Positions 6,860-14,780 of a DNA stretch of 64,000 bases are shown in pieces. Position numbers and translations under genes: made by a program. The stretch comes from Streptomyces sp. CNH099 (GTDB lineage: Bacteria; Actinomycetota; Actinomycetes; Streptomycetales; Streptomycetaceae). Numbering within the stretch: the stretch's first letter is position 1; the number at the start of each line of letters is the position of its first letter. Under the pieces are notes generated by a model. It saw only the letters and a program-made list of their open reading frames with translations, was not told the DNA's origin and ran no database searches. The stretch covers positions 140,365 to 204,364 of the forward strand of contig AZWL01000014.1 of assembly GCA_000514715.1 (NCBI GenBank), given 5' to 3'.

Positions 6860-8461
6860 ATGAGTGATCGTCTGGCCGGCCATACAGCCGGCTCCGTCTC
6901 GCAGTCGGCGGGAGTGGGCGTCGACGGGCAGCGGCCCGGGGCGGCGGAGGCGCGGCGCAGAGTCGCGCGCCACCTGGCCGTACAGGTGGACGGCGAGGGT
7001 GCGCTGAAGGACCGGTGCGCCGGCCGGATCATCGAGTCCGCGCTGCTGCTGCTTCTGCTCCGTAAGGAGCGGGCGGCGCCGCGCGTGCAGAAGGAACTGC
7101 AGGACTACCTGCAGCAGGCGCGGCCGAAGGGCATGCTGGAGCGGGTGGTCGCCGACGCGCTGTCCGGCCGGCCCTGCGAGGTCGACGACCTGCTCGCCGG
7201 CCTGAACCGGGCCCGGCACGGCTCCGGGGCGCGCAAGCGGCTGCTGCTGGACACGATCCTCAGCCTGTGCGGCGTCCTGCCGGACGGCACCCGCCCCGAC
7301 CCGCGGGAGGTGTCCCCGCGGCCGCAGGCGGTGTGGACGGAGCTGACGCTGTGCGCGGCCACGATCCTGCACGCGCACGCCCGCGCGGGCACCGCCGAGG
7401 CCGGGCCGCCCGGGGACACCGTCTCCGGGCAGGAGCTGCTGGACCACCAGGAGCTGCTGGTGCGGCGGCTGGCCGCCTTCCCCGTCCGGCGGGTGTGGGA
7501 GGGGAACGCGCTCGCCCACCTCGTGGCGCTGCACGCGCTGCACACCTACCGGCCCGGTTGCGAGCTGATGCGGGACGGCATCGAGGCGCTGACCCGGCTG
7601 CGCGGCCCGGACGGCGGCGTGCCGTTCATCGACGGGCAGGAGATATTCGTGACCTCCCTGGCCGCGGTGGCGCTCGCGCCCGCGCCGGGGCACGAGCGGC
7701 TCGCGGCGCGGATGGGCCGGTACCTCGCCTCCCGGCAGCACGCCGACGGCGGCTGGGGGTACAACGAGGCCACCACCCAGACCGACGTCGACGACACCGC
7801 GCGGTGCGTGGAGCTGCTGCGGATGCTGGACGCGGCCCGGTTCCGCCACAGCATCGCGGCCGGCGAGGAGTACCTGCGCGCCCGGGCCAACGACGCCGGC
7901 GGCTTCCCCACGTACCTGCGCGGCCACACCTCGGACCTGGACATGACGGCCGGCGCGGTCATCGCCCTGCCCTGGAGCCACTACGGCGACCTGCTCCGCC
8001 CCGCGGTCGACGTACTGATCGACGCCCAGCGCGAGGACGGCAGCTTCGAGCCCAGCTGGACGCTGAGCATGTCCAGCGCCATCCTGCGCATCCTGGACGC
8101 CCTGGCCTGCGTACCCGCCGACGAGACCGCGCTGCGGCGGCGCGCCGACGAGGCGGCCGCCAAGGCCGTGGCGTTCCTGGACGAGACCCGGGGCGGCGAC
8201 GGCGGCTGGGGACACGTGCCCGGCAAGGACAGCGACGTGCTGTCCACCGCACAGGCCGTGGGCGCACTCGCCCGGCACGCCCCGCAGCTGAACCTCGCCA
8301 AGCCGCTGGCCTACCTGGTCGACCAGCAGCACGAAGACGGCGGGTTCCGCTCGATCGCCGACCAGGCGGGCCCGCGGCCGCTGCCCTTCGACTTCCCCGT
8401 CCTGGCCGACGTGCACGTCCTGACCGCGCTCAACCGCCTGATCGCCCACGGCACCGCCTGA
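6860..8461 (+). CDS. Class II terpene cyclase-like protein (squalene/diterpene cyclase family)
   Basis: A 533-residue protein with prenyltransferase/squalene-oxidase repeats: DGGVPF, QHADGGWGYN, QREDGSFEPSW, GDGGWGHV and QHEDGGFRSI. The acid motif DVDDTA is at residues 309-314, identical to the catalytic motif of squalene-hopene cyclase. Class II enzymes use the middle Asp of DxDD to protonate an alkene or epoxide. Length (~530) fits bacterial class II diterpene or sesquiterpene cyclases better than the ~630-residue hopene cyclases. There is no class I DDxxD motif. The N-terminal ~130 residues are helical and not recognised. It is first in an operon with an AMP ligase and a methyltransferase, suggesting cyclisation of a prenylated small molecule. 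The substrate is unknown. Start: ATG with GAAAGGA at good spacing. Confidence 0.75.
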   Translation: MSDRLAGHTAGSVSQSAGVGVDGQRPGAAEARRRVARHLAVQVDGEGALKDRCAGRIIESALLLLLLRKERAAPRVQKELQDYLQQARPKGMLERVVADALSGRPCEVDDLLAGLNRARHGSGARKRLLLDTILSLCGVLPDGTRPDPREVSPRPQAVWTELTLCAATILHAHARAGTAEAGPPGDTVSGQELLDHQELLVRRLAAFPVRRVWEGNALAHLVALHALHTYRPGCELMRDGIEALTRLRGPDGGVPFIDGQEIFVTSLAAVALAPAPGHERLAARMGRYLASRQHADGGWGYNEATTQTDVDDTARCVELLRMLDAARFRHSIAAGEEYLRARANDAGGFPTYLRGHTSDLDMTAGAVIALPWSHYGDLLRPAVDVLIDAQREDGSFEPSWTLSMSSAILRILDALACVPADETALRRRADEAAAKAVAFLDETRGGDGGWGHVPGKDSDVLSTAQAVGALARHAPQLNLAKPLAYLVDQQHEDGGFRSIADQAGPRPLPFDFPVLADVHVLTALNRLIAHGTA

Positions 8462-8500
8462 CAGCAGCGAGTTCCGGAAGGACCGGAAGGAGACGCCCCC

Positions 8501-10087
8501 ATGAAAGGCTCGACGGCATACGCGTCGATACAGAAGCGCGGTCTGCACATCGGCCTGCTGCCGGAGATGGCCGCGGCCGTGAACGGCTCGACCCCGATCA
8601 CGTTCGACCACGACCTGGACGTGCTGCCGGACGCGGGCCGCCGGATGACGGTCGCCCAGTACGCCGGCCACGTGGACGACCTCGCGGGCCGCTTATGGGC
8701 GGCCGGGGTCCGCCCCGACGACCACGTGGCGCTGCACAAGAGCCACAACGCCGACATCTGGCTGCTCGCGGCGGCGGCGTCGCGGATCGGCGCGGTGGTG
8801 GTGATGCTGTCGCCCGCGCTGGACCCCGACACCGTCGGGGCGCTGCTGGCGCGGGTGGGCCGGCCCCGGCTGCTCACCGACGTACGCAAGCTCGACGCCC
8901 TGGCCGAGGTCCCGCTGGCCGACGTGACCGAGCAGGTGATCTGCGTGGACGGCGAGCGCCCCGGGGCGGTGTCGCTCGCCGGCCTGGCGGGCGCGCCGCG
9001 GGTCGCGCCGGTGGTCCGGCCCATCGACGAGGCCGCCGTGATCACCCACACCTCCGGCACCACCGGCCTGCCCAAGCTGGTGGTGCACACCCCCCGCACC
9101 CAGGGCGTGCGGCTGGTGCCGCAGTGGCGGCTGCTGGCGCTGCTGCGCAAGAAGGAGACCGTCGCGATCCACATCCCCTTCGTGCACTCCCGGATGGTCG
9201 CGGCGATGTCCCTGGCGCTGCTGAAGGAGTTCCCGGTCCTGCTGCTGCGCGAGTCCGACCCCGCGGTGGTCGCCGAGCAGTTCCTCACCCACCGCCCGGT
9301 GCTCGTCGAGGCGCTGCCCAACTCGCTGATGGACTGGGAGCCGCTCACCGAGGACCCGCGCATGCCGTTCGGGCCGGTGAAGGTCTTCAGCAGCACCTTC
9401 GACGCGATCCACCCCCGCACGATGGGCCGGCTGCTGGCCTCGTCCCACCGCCGCGGGGCGCTGTTCTTCCAGATCTACGGGCAGAGCGAGGTCGGGCCGG
9501 CCGTCGGCCGCGCCTACTTCCGCCGCACCGCGCACAAGGCCAACGGCCGCTGCGTCGGCTGGGCCATGCCGGGCGGCGCCGCGCAGGTCCGCGTGGTCAG
9601 CCGCAACGGCCGGCCGGTGGCGGAGGAGAACCCCGGCTACATCGAAGTGGCCTGGGACGGCCTGGCCAAGAGCTACCTCGCCGAACAGGACCGCTACGAC
9701 ACCAACCGCAACGGCCGCTGGTGGCGCACCGGCGACGTCGGCTACCGCACCCGCCTCGGCTGCCTGCACATGCTCGACCGCGAGGTCGACCTGATCCCCG
9801 GGGTGCGCAGCTCCCTGGAGATCGAGGACGTCGTACTCGACCGGATGCCGGAGCTGACCGAGCTGGTCGTGGTGCAGGGCGCCGACGGACAGGCCGTCCC
9901 GGTCCTGTGCACCGTCGACGACAAGCCGCTCGACCTCGACCGCTGGCGCGCCGCCGCCGCGGACTTCGCGCAGCTCGCCGACCCCGTCCACATCCCCCAC
10001 GCCGACCTGCCGCGGACCGCCACGCAGAAGGTGCAGCGCCTCTCGCTGGCCCGCCGGCTCGCTGAGCAAACCCACGTGCACGAATGA
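8501..10087 (+). CDS. AMP-binding acyl/aryl-CoA ligase of the biosynthetic locus
   Basis: A 528-residue adenylate-forming enzyme. HTSGTTGLPKLVVHT (~residue 183) is the nucleotide-binding motif, with YGQSEVG, WRTGDVG and the C-terminal PRTATQKVQR containing the catalytic lysine all in order. It should activate a carboxylate as acyl-AMP and then transfer it to CoA or another thiol. The low similarity to the window's FadD protein and the absence of long-chain features make an aromatic or short acid more likely, which is inference. Leu65 is encoded by TTA (8693-8695). It lies 39 bp after the cyclase gene with a clear AAGGAG site, and its stop overlaps a possible ATG for the next gene. Confidence 0.85.
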   Translation: MKGSTAYASIQKRGLHIGLLPEMAAAVNGSTPITFDHDLDVLPDAGRRMTVAQYAGHVDDLAGRLWAAGVRPDDHVALHKSHNADIWLLAAAASRIGAVVVMLSPALDPDTVGALLARVGRPRLLTDVRKLDALAEVPLADVTEQVICVDGERPGAVSLAGLAGAPRVAPVVRPIDEAAVITHTSGTTGLPKLVVHTPRTQGVRLVPQWRLLALLRKKETVAIHIPFVHSRMVAAMSLALLKEFPVLLLRESDPAVVAEQFLTHRPVLVEALPNSLMDWEPLTEDPRMPFGPVKVFSSTFDAIHPRTMGRLLASSHRRGALFFQIYGQSEVGPAVGRAYFRRTAHKANGRCVGWAMPGGAAQVRVVSRNGRPVAEENPGYIEVAWDGLAKSYLAEQDRYDTNRNGRWWRTGDVGYRTRLGCLHMLDREVDLIPGVRSSLEIEDVVLDRMPELTELVVVQGADGQAVPVLCTVDDKPLDLDRWRAAAADFAQLADPVHIPHADLPRTATQKVQRLSLARRLAEQTHVHE

Positions 10088-10149
10088 GTTCTCTGCACCC
10101 CACCGCCCGCCAGGGCGACGCACCAACTCATCCGAAAGGGGCACATGCC

Positions 10150-11220
10150 TTGACACCGCAAGCGACGCTCGCCCGACTCCGCGAATACATGGTGGGACCT
10201 TCACGGTTCATGAGCCTGCTGTCCTGCTTCGAGCTGGGCATCGTCGACAGGCTCAGAGACAACCCGGGAATGAGCGCCACCGAACTGGCCGACGCCGTCG
10301 GCACCAAGCCGGACGCGGTGGAACAACTCCTCTTCCTCATGGTCAAGGAGGGCTTCGTCGCCCACGACGAGACGTCGGGGGGCTACGCCCTCGACGCCCT
10401 CGCCCACGTCGAGGAGGCCGACCTCAAGCGCGCCCTGCGCTACATGAACCTGATCAAGGTGACGGCGCTGCGGCAGCTGTTCTACCTCACCGAGAGCGCC
10501 CGGACCGGCACCGTCGTCGGCCTGAAGGAGCTGTACGGGGCCGGCGGCACCCTCTACGACGCCGTCGCCGACCACCAGGACCTCAACGACGCCTGGCTGC
10601 CGCTGATGAACACGGTCACCGCCAACGCCGACCCGTGGTTCTTCGACCGGATCGAGATCCCGTCCGGGGCACAGGTGCTCGACCTCGCCGGCAACACCGG
10701 TCTGGGGGCCATCCACGCCTATCAGTACAAGAAGTCCCCGGGGCTGCGGGTGACCACCTTCGACCTGCCGGAGAAGGAGGCCGAGGCGTTAGCCAACTTC
10801 CGCGCCGAAGGGCTGGCGGACCACCTCTCCTTCGTCGGCGGCAACGTCTTCGACTCGATCCCCACCGGCTTCGACACCGTACTGATCAAGCATTTTCTGG
10901 ACATGTTCGACCGGGCCGACGTGCTGAGAATCCTGCGCGGCGTGCACGGCTCGCTGAATCCCGGCGGACAGGTCCACATCCTCGTGCCGGTGTACCCCGA
11001 GGACATCACCCGGACGGACAACTACAACGTCGACTTCTTCCCGGCCTTCTTCATCGGCTGCACCATGGGCCAGGGTGGCCCGCAGAAACTGTCGGTCTAC
11101 CAGCGCTGGCTGGAGGAATGCGGCTTCACGGTGACGAACGCGGTCACCAAGGACGCCGCCGAGATACCGCCGGACGTCATCCCCGTCCAGGCCGTCATCT
11201 CCGCGACGAAGAACGCCTGA
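10150..11220 (+). CDS. SAM-dependent methyltransferase (plant-type O-methyltransferase fold)
   Basis: About 356 residues from the TTG at 10150, which has GAAAGGGG nine bases upstream; a longer form from ATG 10084 (overlapping the ligase stop as ATGA) is possible. An N-terminal winged-helix dimerisation domain (SCFELGIVDRLRDNPGMSATE) precedes the Rossmann fold. The SAM loop is DLAGNTGLGA, a variant of the usual DxGGGxG, near residue 178. TFDLPEKEAEA, HFLDMFDRADVLRILRGVH and LNPGGQVHILVP follow as expected for acetylserotonin/polyketide O-methyltransferases. O-methylation of a phenolic pathway intermediate is the likely role; C- or N-methylation is not excluded. A TTA codon occurs at 10789-10791, again implying bldA dependence. 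Confidence 0.82.
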   Translation: MTPQATLARLREYMVGPSRFMSLLSCFELGIVDRLRDNPGMSATELADAVGTKPDAVEQLLFLMVKEGFVAHDETSGGYALDALAHVEEADLKRALRYMNLIKVTALRQLFYLTESARTGTVVGLKELYGAGGTLYDAVADHQDLNDAWLPLMNTVTANADPWFFDRIEIPSGAQVLDLAGNTGLGAIHAYQYKKSPGLRVTTFDLPEKEAEALANFRAEGLADHLSFVGGNVFDSIPTGFDTVLIKHFLDMFDRADVLRILRGVHGSLNPGGQVHILVPVYPEDITRTDNYNVDFFPAFFIGCTMGQGGPQKLSVYQRWLEECGFTVTNAVTKDAAEIPPDVIPVQAVISATKNA

Positions 11221-11397
11221 ACCGCCCCGCCCGGGCGCTCCCGCCCCGACCGGGCGGGGCACCGGCCGATGCCGCTGGCCGATACCGCCGCGGTACGCAC
11301 GGGGTCCCACGCGGGCCCGGACCGGCGCCGGTAGGCTGCCGAGTCGCCGGCGCTCCTTCGCCGGAATCCCGTACCAAGGCCACGTAGCAGAAGAGAA

Positions 11398-11874
11398 ATG
11401 GGGACTTCGATGCACGAAACCTCTCCCGAGGGTGCACCCGCCCGCTCCCGCAAGGCCGTCATACCGGTCCAGGTCGTGGAGGGCGGCGGGCCGCTCACGT
11501 TCCTGCGGGTCATGGCCGTCCTGTGCCTTCTCATGATCCTGACGCAGGGGTTACTCGCCGGAATGCTCATGAACGGCGACGTCGACTCGATCGACCCGCA
11601 CGGCATGGGCGCCTACGTGTTCGAGGCGCTGGCATTGGTCCAGCTCGTGGCCGCCGTCATGCTGTGGCGCCGCAACCGCGAGCTGAAGTGGGTGCTATCG
11701 GCGGGCATCGGCATCCTGCTGACCGCCTTCATCCAGGTCTTCCTGGGCCTGGAGAGCTCCACCTCCGCGCACGTCACCGTCGGCGTGCTGATGGCCGTAA
11801 TGGAGACGACCCTCCTCATGCGGTGCCTGATGCTGCAGGTGGCGGAGCCGGATCCGGAGCCCGCGCCCGCCTGA
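11398..11874 (+). CDS. Small integral membrane protein, four predicted helices
   Basis: A 158-residue protein not recognised by family. A soluble N-terminus (~35 residues) leads to hydrophobic segments around LRVMAVLCLLMILTQGLLAG, YVFEALALVQLVAAVML, WVLSAGIGILLTAFIQVFLG and VTVGVLMAVMETTLLM, then a short Pro/Glu tail. One TTA codon is at 11551-11553, matching the other genes of the locus. It lies 177 bp after the methyltransferase and is followed by a strong terminator. The start could be ATG 11398 or ATG 11410; the latter has a GGGGA just upstream. Possible roles are product export or resistance, or a membrane accessory; nothing in the sequence decides. Confidence 0.75.
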   Translation: MGTSMHETSPEGAPARSRKAVIPVQVVEGGGPLTFLRVMAVLCLLMILTQGLLAGMLMNGDVDSIDPHGMGAYVFEALALVQLVAAVMLWRRNRELKWVLSAGIGILLTAFIQVFLGLESSTSAHVTVGVLMAVMETTLLMRCLMLQVAEPDPEPAPA

Positions 11875-11902
11875 CACCACCCGACACCGCGACCGACACC
11901 CC

Positions 11903-11937
11903 GGGCTGGACCCGCCGACCGGCGGGTCCAGCCCTTT
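11903..11937 (+). terminator. Rho-independent terminator after membrane protein gene
   Basis: The perfect 14-bp stem GGGCTGGACCCGCC / GGCGGGTCCAGCCC with a GACC loop is followed by TTTCG. It ends only 31 bp before the first prenyltransferase start, so that gene may need read-through or its own promoter downstream of the hairpin. Confidence 0.85.
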
Positions 11938-11968
11938 CGTCTCATCGCACGCCCCCCATGGAGGACAC

Positions 11969-12892
11969 ATGTCAGAGAGCGCCGAGTTCGCCCACCTGTA
12001 CCAGGCCATCGAGAAGTCGGCCCGGTTACTTGAGGTGCCCTACGCCCAGGACAAGGTGCACGCGGTCCTGACGGCGTACGAGGACGCGATCCCGAAGACC
12101 CCGATCGCTTTCCGGATGGGCACCGGCGCGCGCTATTCGAGCGACGTCGACTGGCGCTTCACCATTCCCAAGGAACACGAAGACCCGTACACGGTCGCCG
12201 TGGCGCACGGCCTGCTTGAGCCCTCGGACCACCCCGTCTTCCCGCTGTACGGGGAGGTCCTCCAGCGGTGCGGAATCCACTGCTACGGCGTCGACTTCGG
12301 CGTCGCGGGCGGCCTCAAGAAGCTGTACATCAACTTTCGGCCGGACGACATGGAACCGCTGTCCGCGTTCCTCGACATCCCGTCCATGCCGCCCAGCGTG
12401 GCCGAGAACTACGACTTCTTCGTCCAGCACGGCATGGGCGGCCCGCAGATGCCCATGTTCGCGATCGACTACCGCTACCGCACGGCGAACCTGTACTTCG
12501 GCGGGCTCACCGCCGAGCCCCTCGCGCCGGACACCGTCCGGTCGATCTTCAGCAGGCTGCAACTCCCGGAGCCGAGCGAGCGGCTGCTCAAGCTGAGCGG
12601 CCGGGCCATGGGCGCCTACGCCACGCTGAGCTGGGACTCCTCGAAGATCGAGAGGTTCGCCTTCACCATCCCGGCCGGGGACGTGTCGGAGCTGCCGGTG
12701 CCGATGGAACCGGAGATCCAGAAGTTCCTGGAGGACGTCAAGGGCGAGGTCGCCGACGACTCCAACAGGTTCGTCTACTACGTCGCCATGTCGTCCACCG
12801 GCGAGGAACTGTACAAGTTCCAGTCGTACTACCGGTACGAGCCCTGGCTCAAGGAGCTGATGACCCTCAACGGCCAGGGCCGGGGCAGCTGA
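11969..12892 (+). CDS. ABBA-fold aromatic prenyltransferase (NphB/CloQ family), copy 1
   Basis: A 307-residue protein, the same length as NphB. Family features in order are MSESAEFAHLYQAIEKSARL, WRFTIPKEHEDPY, DHPVFPLYGE, YGVDFGVAGGLKKLYINF, AFLDIPSMPPSVAENYDFF, the YRTANLYF strand, SWDSSKIERFAFTIP and FVYYVAMSSTGEELYKFQSY at the C-terminus. There is no DDxxD, as expected for the soluble ABBA class that joins an allylic diphosphate to an aromatic acceptor. Leu20 is TTA (12026-12028). GGAGG precedes the ATG. Donor chain length (dimethylallyl, geranyl or farnesyl) and acceptor cannot be told. The neighbouring cyclase suggests a chain of C10 or longer. Confidence 0.9.
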   Translation: MSESAEFAHLYQAIEKSARLLEVPYAQDKVHAVLTAYEDAIPKTPIAFRMGTGARYSSDVDWRFTIPKEHEDPYTVAVAHGLLEPSDHPVFPLYGEVLQRCGIHCYGVDFGVAGGLKKLYINFRPDDMEPLSAFLDIPSMPPSVAENYDFFVQHGMGGPQMPMFAIDYRYRTANLYFGGLTAEPLAPDTVRSIFSRLQLPEPSERLLKLSGRAMGAYATLSWDSSKIERFAFTIPAGDVSELPVPMEPEIQKFLEDVKGEVADDSNRFVYYVAMSSTGEELYKFQSYYRYEPWLKELMTLNGQGRGS

Positions 12893-12910
12893 CCGGCCCC
12901 GCCCGCCCGG

Positions 12911-12947
12911 CCCGTGCCGGCGGCGTCGCGAGCGCCGCCGGCACGGG
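12911..12947 (+). terminator. Long GC hairpin terminator after prenyltransferase 1
   Basis: CCCGTGCCGGCGGCG at 12911-12925 pairs perfectly with CGCCGCCGGCACGGG at 12933-12947 across a 7-nt loop. It has a 15-bp stem without a clear U tract. It closes the first part of the locus. Confidence 0.75.
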
Positions 12948-13002
12948 GGGCCGACTCCCCTCGGAGACCGGTGATTTGGCCGAACTCCGCCTGTCCGCAA
13001 TC

Positions 13003-13049
13003 TTGGTACGGGTACTCACAAGTACTATCATTTAGGGATGAGTACTCAT
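13003..13049 (+). promoter_or_regulatory. Promoter with AGTACT operators; probably leaderless transcript
   Basis: A -35-like TTGGTA (13003-13008) and a -10-like TATCAT (13026-13031) are separated by exactly 17 bp. The distance from the -10 to the ATG at 13038 is 6 bp, so transcription would start at or next to the start codon. Two palindromes overlie this promoter: GTACTCACAAGTAC (13012-13025) and the perfect 12-mer ATGAGTACTCAT (13038-13049) that includes the start codon. A dimeric repressor such as a TetR or MarR protein could block it. Binding is inferred. Confidence 0.7.
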
Positions 13050-13430
13050 AAGGACATCATCAAGCAGTACCTTGACGGGGTCGACCGCGGCGACGCGGAG
13101 GCGGTCCTGCCCCTGGTGACCGACGACGTCCTGATGGAGAAGAAGGGCCAGCCGGCTCTGCGCGGCAAGGAGACGCTCCGCGCCGTCATCGACAACAAGG
13201 ACGGCGCCGCCAGCGTCGTCCACAAGGACGTCGGCGAGCAGCCGCGCCCGACCCACAAGGTCGAGCGCATGATCGAGGAGGGCGACACCGTGGCCGTCAG
13301 CGGCACGGTCCTCGTCCCCCTCCCCAACGGCCAGTTGGAGATGCTCTTCTCCGACTACATCACCTTCCGCGGTGACCTGATCAGCAGCCTGGAGAGCTAC
13401 ATGATCGCCCCGGCCGGGCCGCAGGGCTGA
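13038..13430 (+). CDS. SnoaL-like / NTF2-fold protein
   Basis: A 130-residue protein of the SnoaL/ketosteroid-isomerase-like fold: HKDIIKQYLDGVDRGDAEAV, LVTDDVLMEKKG, LRGKETLRAVID, HKVERMIEEGDTVAVSGTV, then LFSDYITFRGDLISSLESY. Such proteins include polyketide cyclases, epoxide hydrolases and dehydratases, but many are uncharacterised. It has no visible ribosome site and appears to be read from a leaderless mRNA under the AGTACT promoter. It is therefore a separate transcription unit bounded by terminators, and may or may not belong to the prenyltransferase pathway. A cyclisation or lyase step is possible. Confidence 0.75.
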   Translation: MSTHKDIIKQYLDGVDRGDAEAVLPLVTDDVLMEKKGQPALRGKETLRAVIDNKDGAASVVHKDVGEQPRPTHKVERMIEEGDTVAVSGTVLVPLPNGQLEMLFSDYITFRGDLISSLESYMIAPAGPQG

Positions 13431-13472
13431 CCACCGGCCGGCACCATCCCCCCACCCAGTCGACCGTCTGAC

Positions 13473-13503
13473 GAGCGGGGCGGCTCCGTCGGCCGCCCCG
13501 CTC
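13473..13503 (+). terminator. Hairpin terminator after SnoaL-like gene
   Basis: The 12-bp stem GAGCGGGGCGGC / GCCGCCCCGCTC with a 7-nt loop lies 43 bp after the SnoaL-like stop and is followed by GGCTTCT. Confidence 0.8.
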
Positions 13504-13689
13504 GGCTTCTGCGGGAGCCTCTCGGAGCACCGATGCGGGGCATGCGTATTCGGCCACGTCCCGCAAGTCGCATGATCTTGTCCCCCGGCCACGGCGTGGG
13601 CAGACGCGTTCGGACGTCTATCTTCTAAGTTCGACGCCCTGCCGAAACCAGCAGCGCACGGGCTTCGCACATCGCCGCATGGGGGATTG

Positions 13690-14589
13690 ATGTCTGCAGA
13701 ACCGGCAATCGAACGTTTGTGTGTAGCCGCTGAAGACGCGGCCGGAATCGTGGGCCTGGAGTGCCCGCGCGAGAAGATGACGGCGGTGCTGACCGCGTTC
13801 CCGAACGTCGTCACCGACTCCACCGTGGTGTTCAACGTCGTGAACAAGGGCGGCCGCGTCGGGGACATGTCCTTCGACTTCACGGTGCCGCTGGCCGCGG
13901 GCGACCCCTACGAGCGGGCCCTGGCCCACGGCCTCGCCGAGAAGACGAACCACCCGGTGCGCGGCATGTTCGCCGACATGCTGACCACGCTCCCCGTCGA
14001 CTGCTACGGCGTCGACTACGGCGTCAACGGCGGCTTCAACAAGGCGTACGCCGTCTTCCCGATGGGCCGGCTGCAGGAGCTGGACAAGCTCGCCGCCGTT
14101 CCCGCCATGGCCGACACGCTGTCCAAGTGGATGGGCCAGCTCGTCGACTACGGCCTGGACGGCAGGGTGTCGACGGTGGCGGTCGACCACGCGAACCGCA
14201 CCTGGAACGTCTACTTCAACGGCCTGTCCGCGGAGCACTTCGAGCGCCCCACCCTCCAGGCGATGATCCGCGACTTCGGACTGCCGGAGCCGAGCGCGCA
14301 GCTGCTGGACTTCGCGGAGACCTCCTCGGCGCTGTACCCCACCTTCAGCTGGGACTCCCCCGAGATCGAACGGGTCAGCTTCTCCACCCGCACCACCGAC
14401 CCGAACGCGCTCCCCGCACACGTGGAGCCGAAGCTCGGCGCCCTCGCCGCGAACGCGCCGTACACGTACGACGGCGACCGCAGGCTGGTCTTCGCCGGCG
14501 CGCTGACGACCGGCGGGGAGTACTACAAGCTTGCGACGTACTACCAGATGGCCACGGCCGCACACGACCGCGTACGCCGCGGCAGCTGA
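13690..14589 (+). CDS. ABBA-fold aromatic prenyltransferase (NphB/CloQ family), copy 2
   Basis: A 299-residue protein from ATG 13690, just after a purine-rich GGGGGAT; a TTG one codon upstream is not needed. Conserved features are DMSFDFTVPLAAGDPYERAL, NHPVRGMFADM, YGVDYGVNGGFNKAYAVF, RTWNVYFNGLS, TFSWDSPEIERVSFSTR and FAGALTTGGEYYKLATYYQM. It is clearly homologous to copy 1 but strongly diverged (shared motifs, different intervening sequence), so this is not a recent duplication and a different acceptor or donor is likely. It has no TTA codon, unlike copy 1. The GGEYYK C-terminal motif is NphB-like. The product is unknown. Confidence 0.9.
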   Translation: MSAEPAIERLCVAAEDAAGIVGLECPREKMTAVLTAFPNVVTDSTVVFNVVNKGGRVGDMSFDFTVPLAAGDPYERALAHGLAEKTNHPVRGMFADMLTTLPVDCYGVDYGVNGGFNKAYAVFPMGRLQELDKLAAVPAMADTLSKWMGQLVDYGLDGRVSTVAVDHANRTWNVYFNGLSAEHFERPTLQAMIRDFGLPEPSAQLLDFAETSSALYPTFSWDSPEIERVSFSTRTTDPNALPAHVEPKLGALAANAPYTYDGDRRLVFAGALTTGGEYYKLATYYQMATAAHDRVRRGS

Positions 14590-14780
14590 CACCCGGGCGG
14601 GGGCGCCGCCCGCCCCGTCGCACCGCCCCCGCCCGCCCTGCTCCGCCCTTGCCCCCGCCGACCCGCCGCCGGCCCGCCGCCGTTCGCGTAACACGCCGGA
14701 AAGACGGGGGGACTAGGGTGGCCGGACCCCGGGCCGGGACGGCGCCCGGAGGACCGGAGCCGGAAGGGCGGGTGGGGCGC

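Noticed and set aside
6402..6863. 153-codon + strand frame in the region before the terpene cyclase-like gene
   Set aside because: Pro/Arg/Gly-rich sequence without a ribosome site or recognisable fold; it contains both strong hairpins and fits GC-biased non-coding DNA.
10084..10149. N-terminal extension of the methyltransferase from ATG 10084
   Set aside because: Possible because of the ATGA overlap, but the extra 22 residues are low complexity and a better ribosome site precedes TTG 10150. Kept as an alternative, not as the main call.
14590..14780. Regulator or nickel-responsive site upstream of ureA
   Set aside because: No palindrome or NikR/Nur-type motif that I could support; left unassigned.
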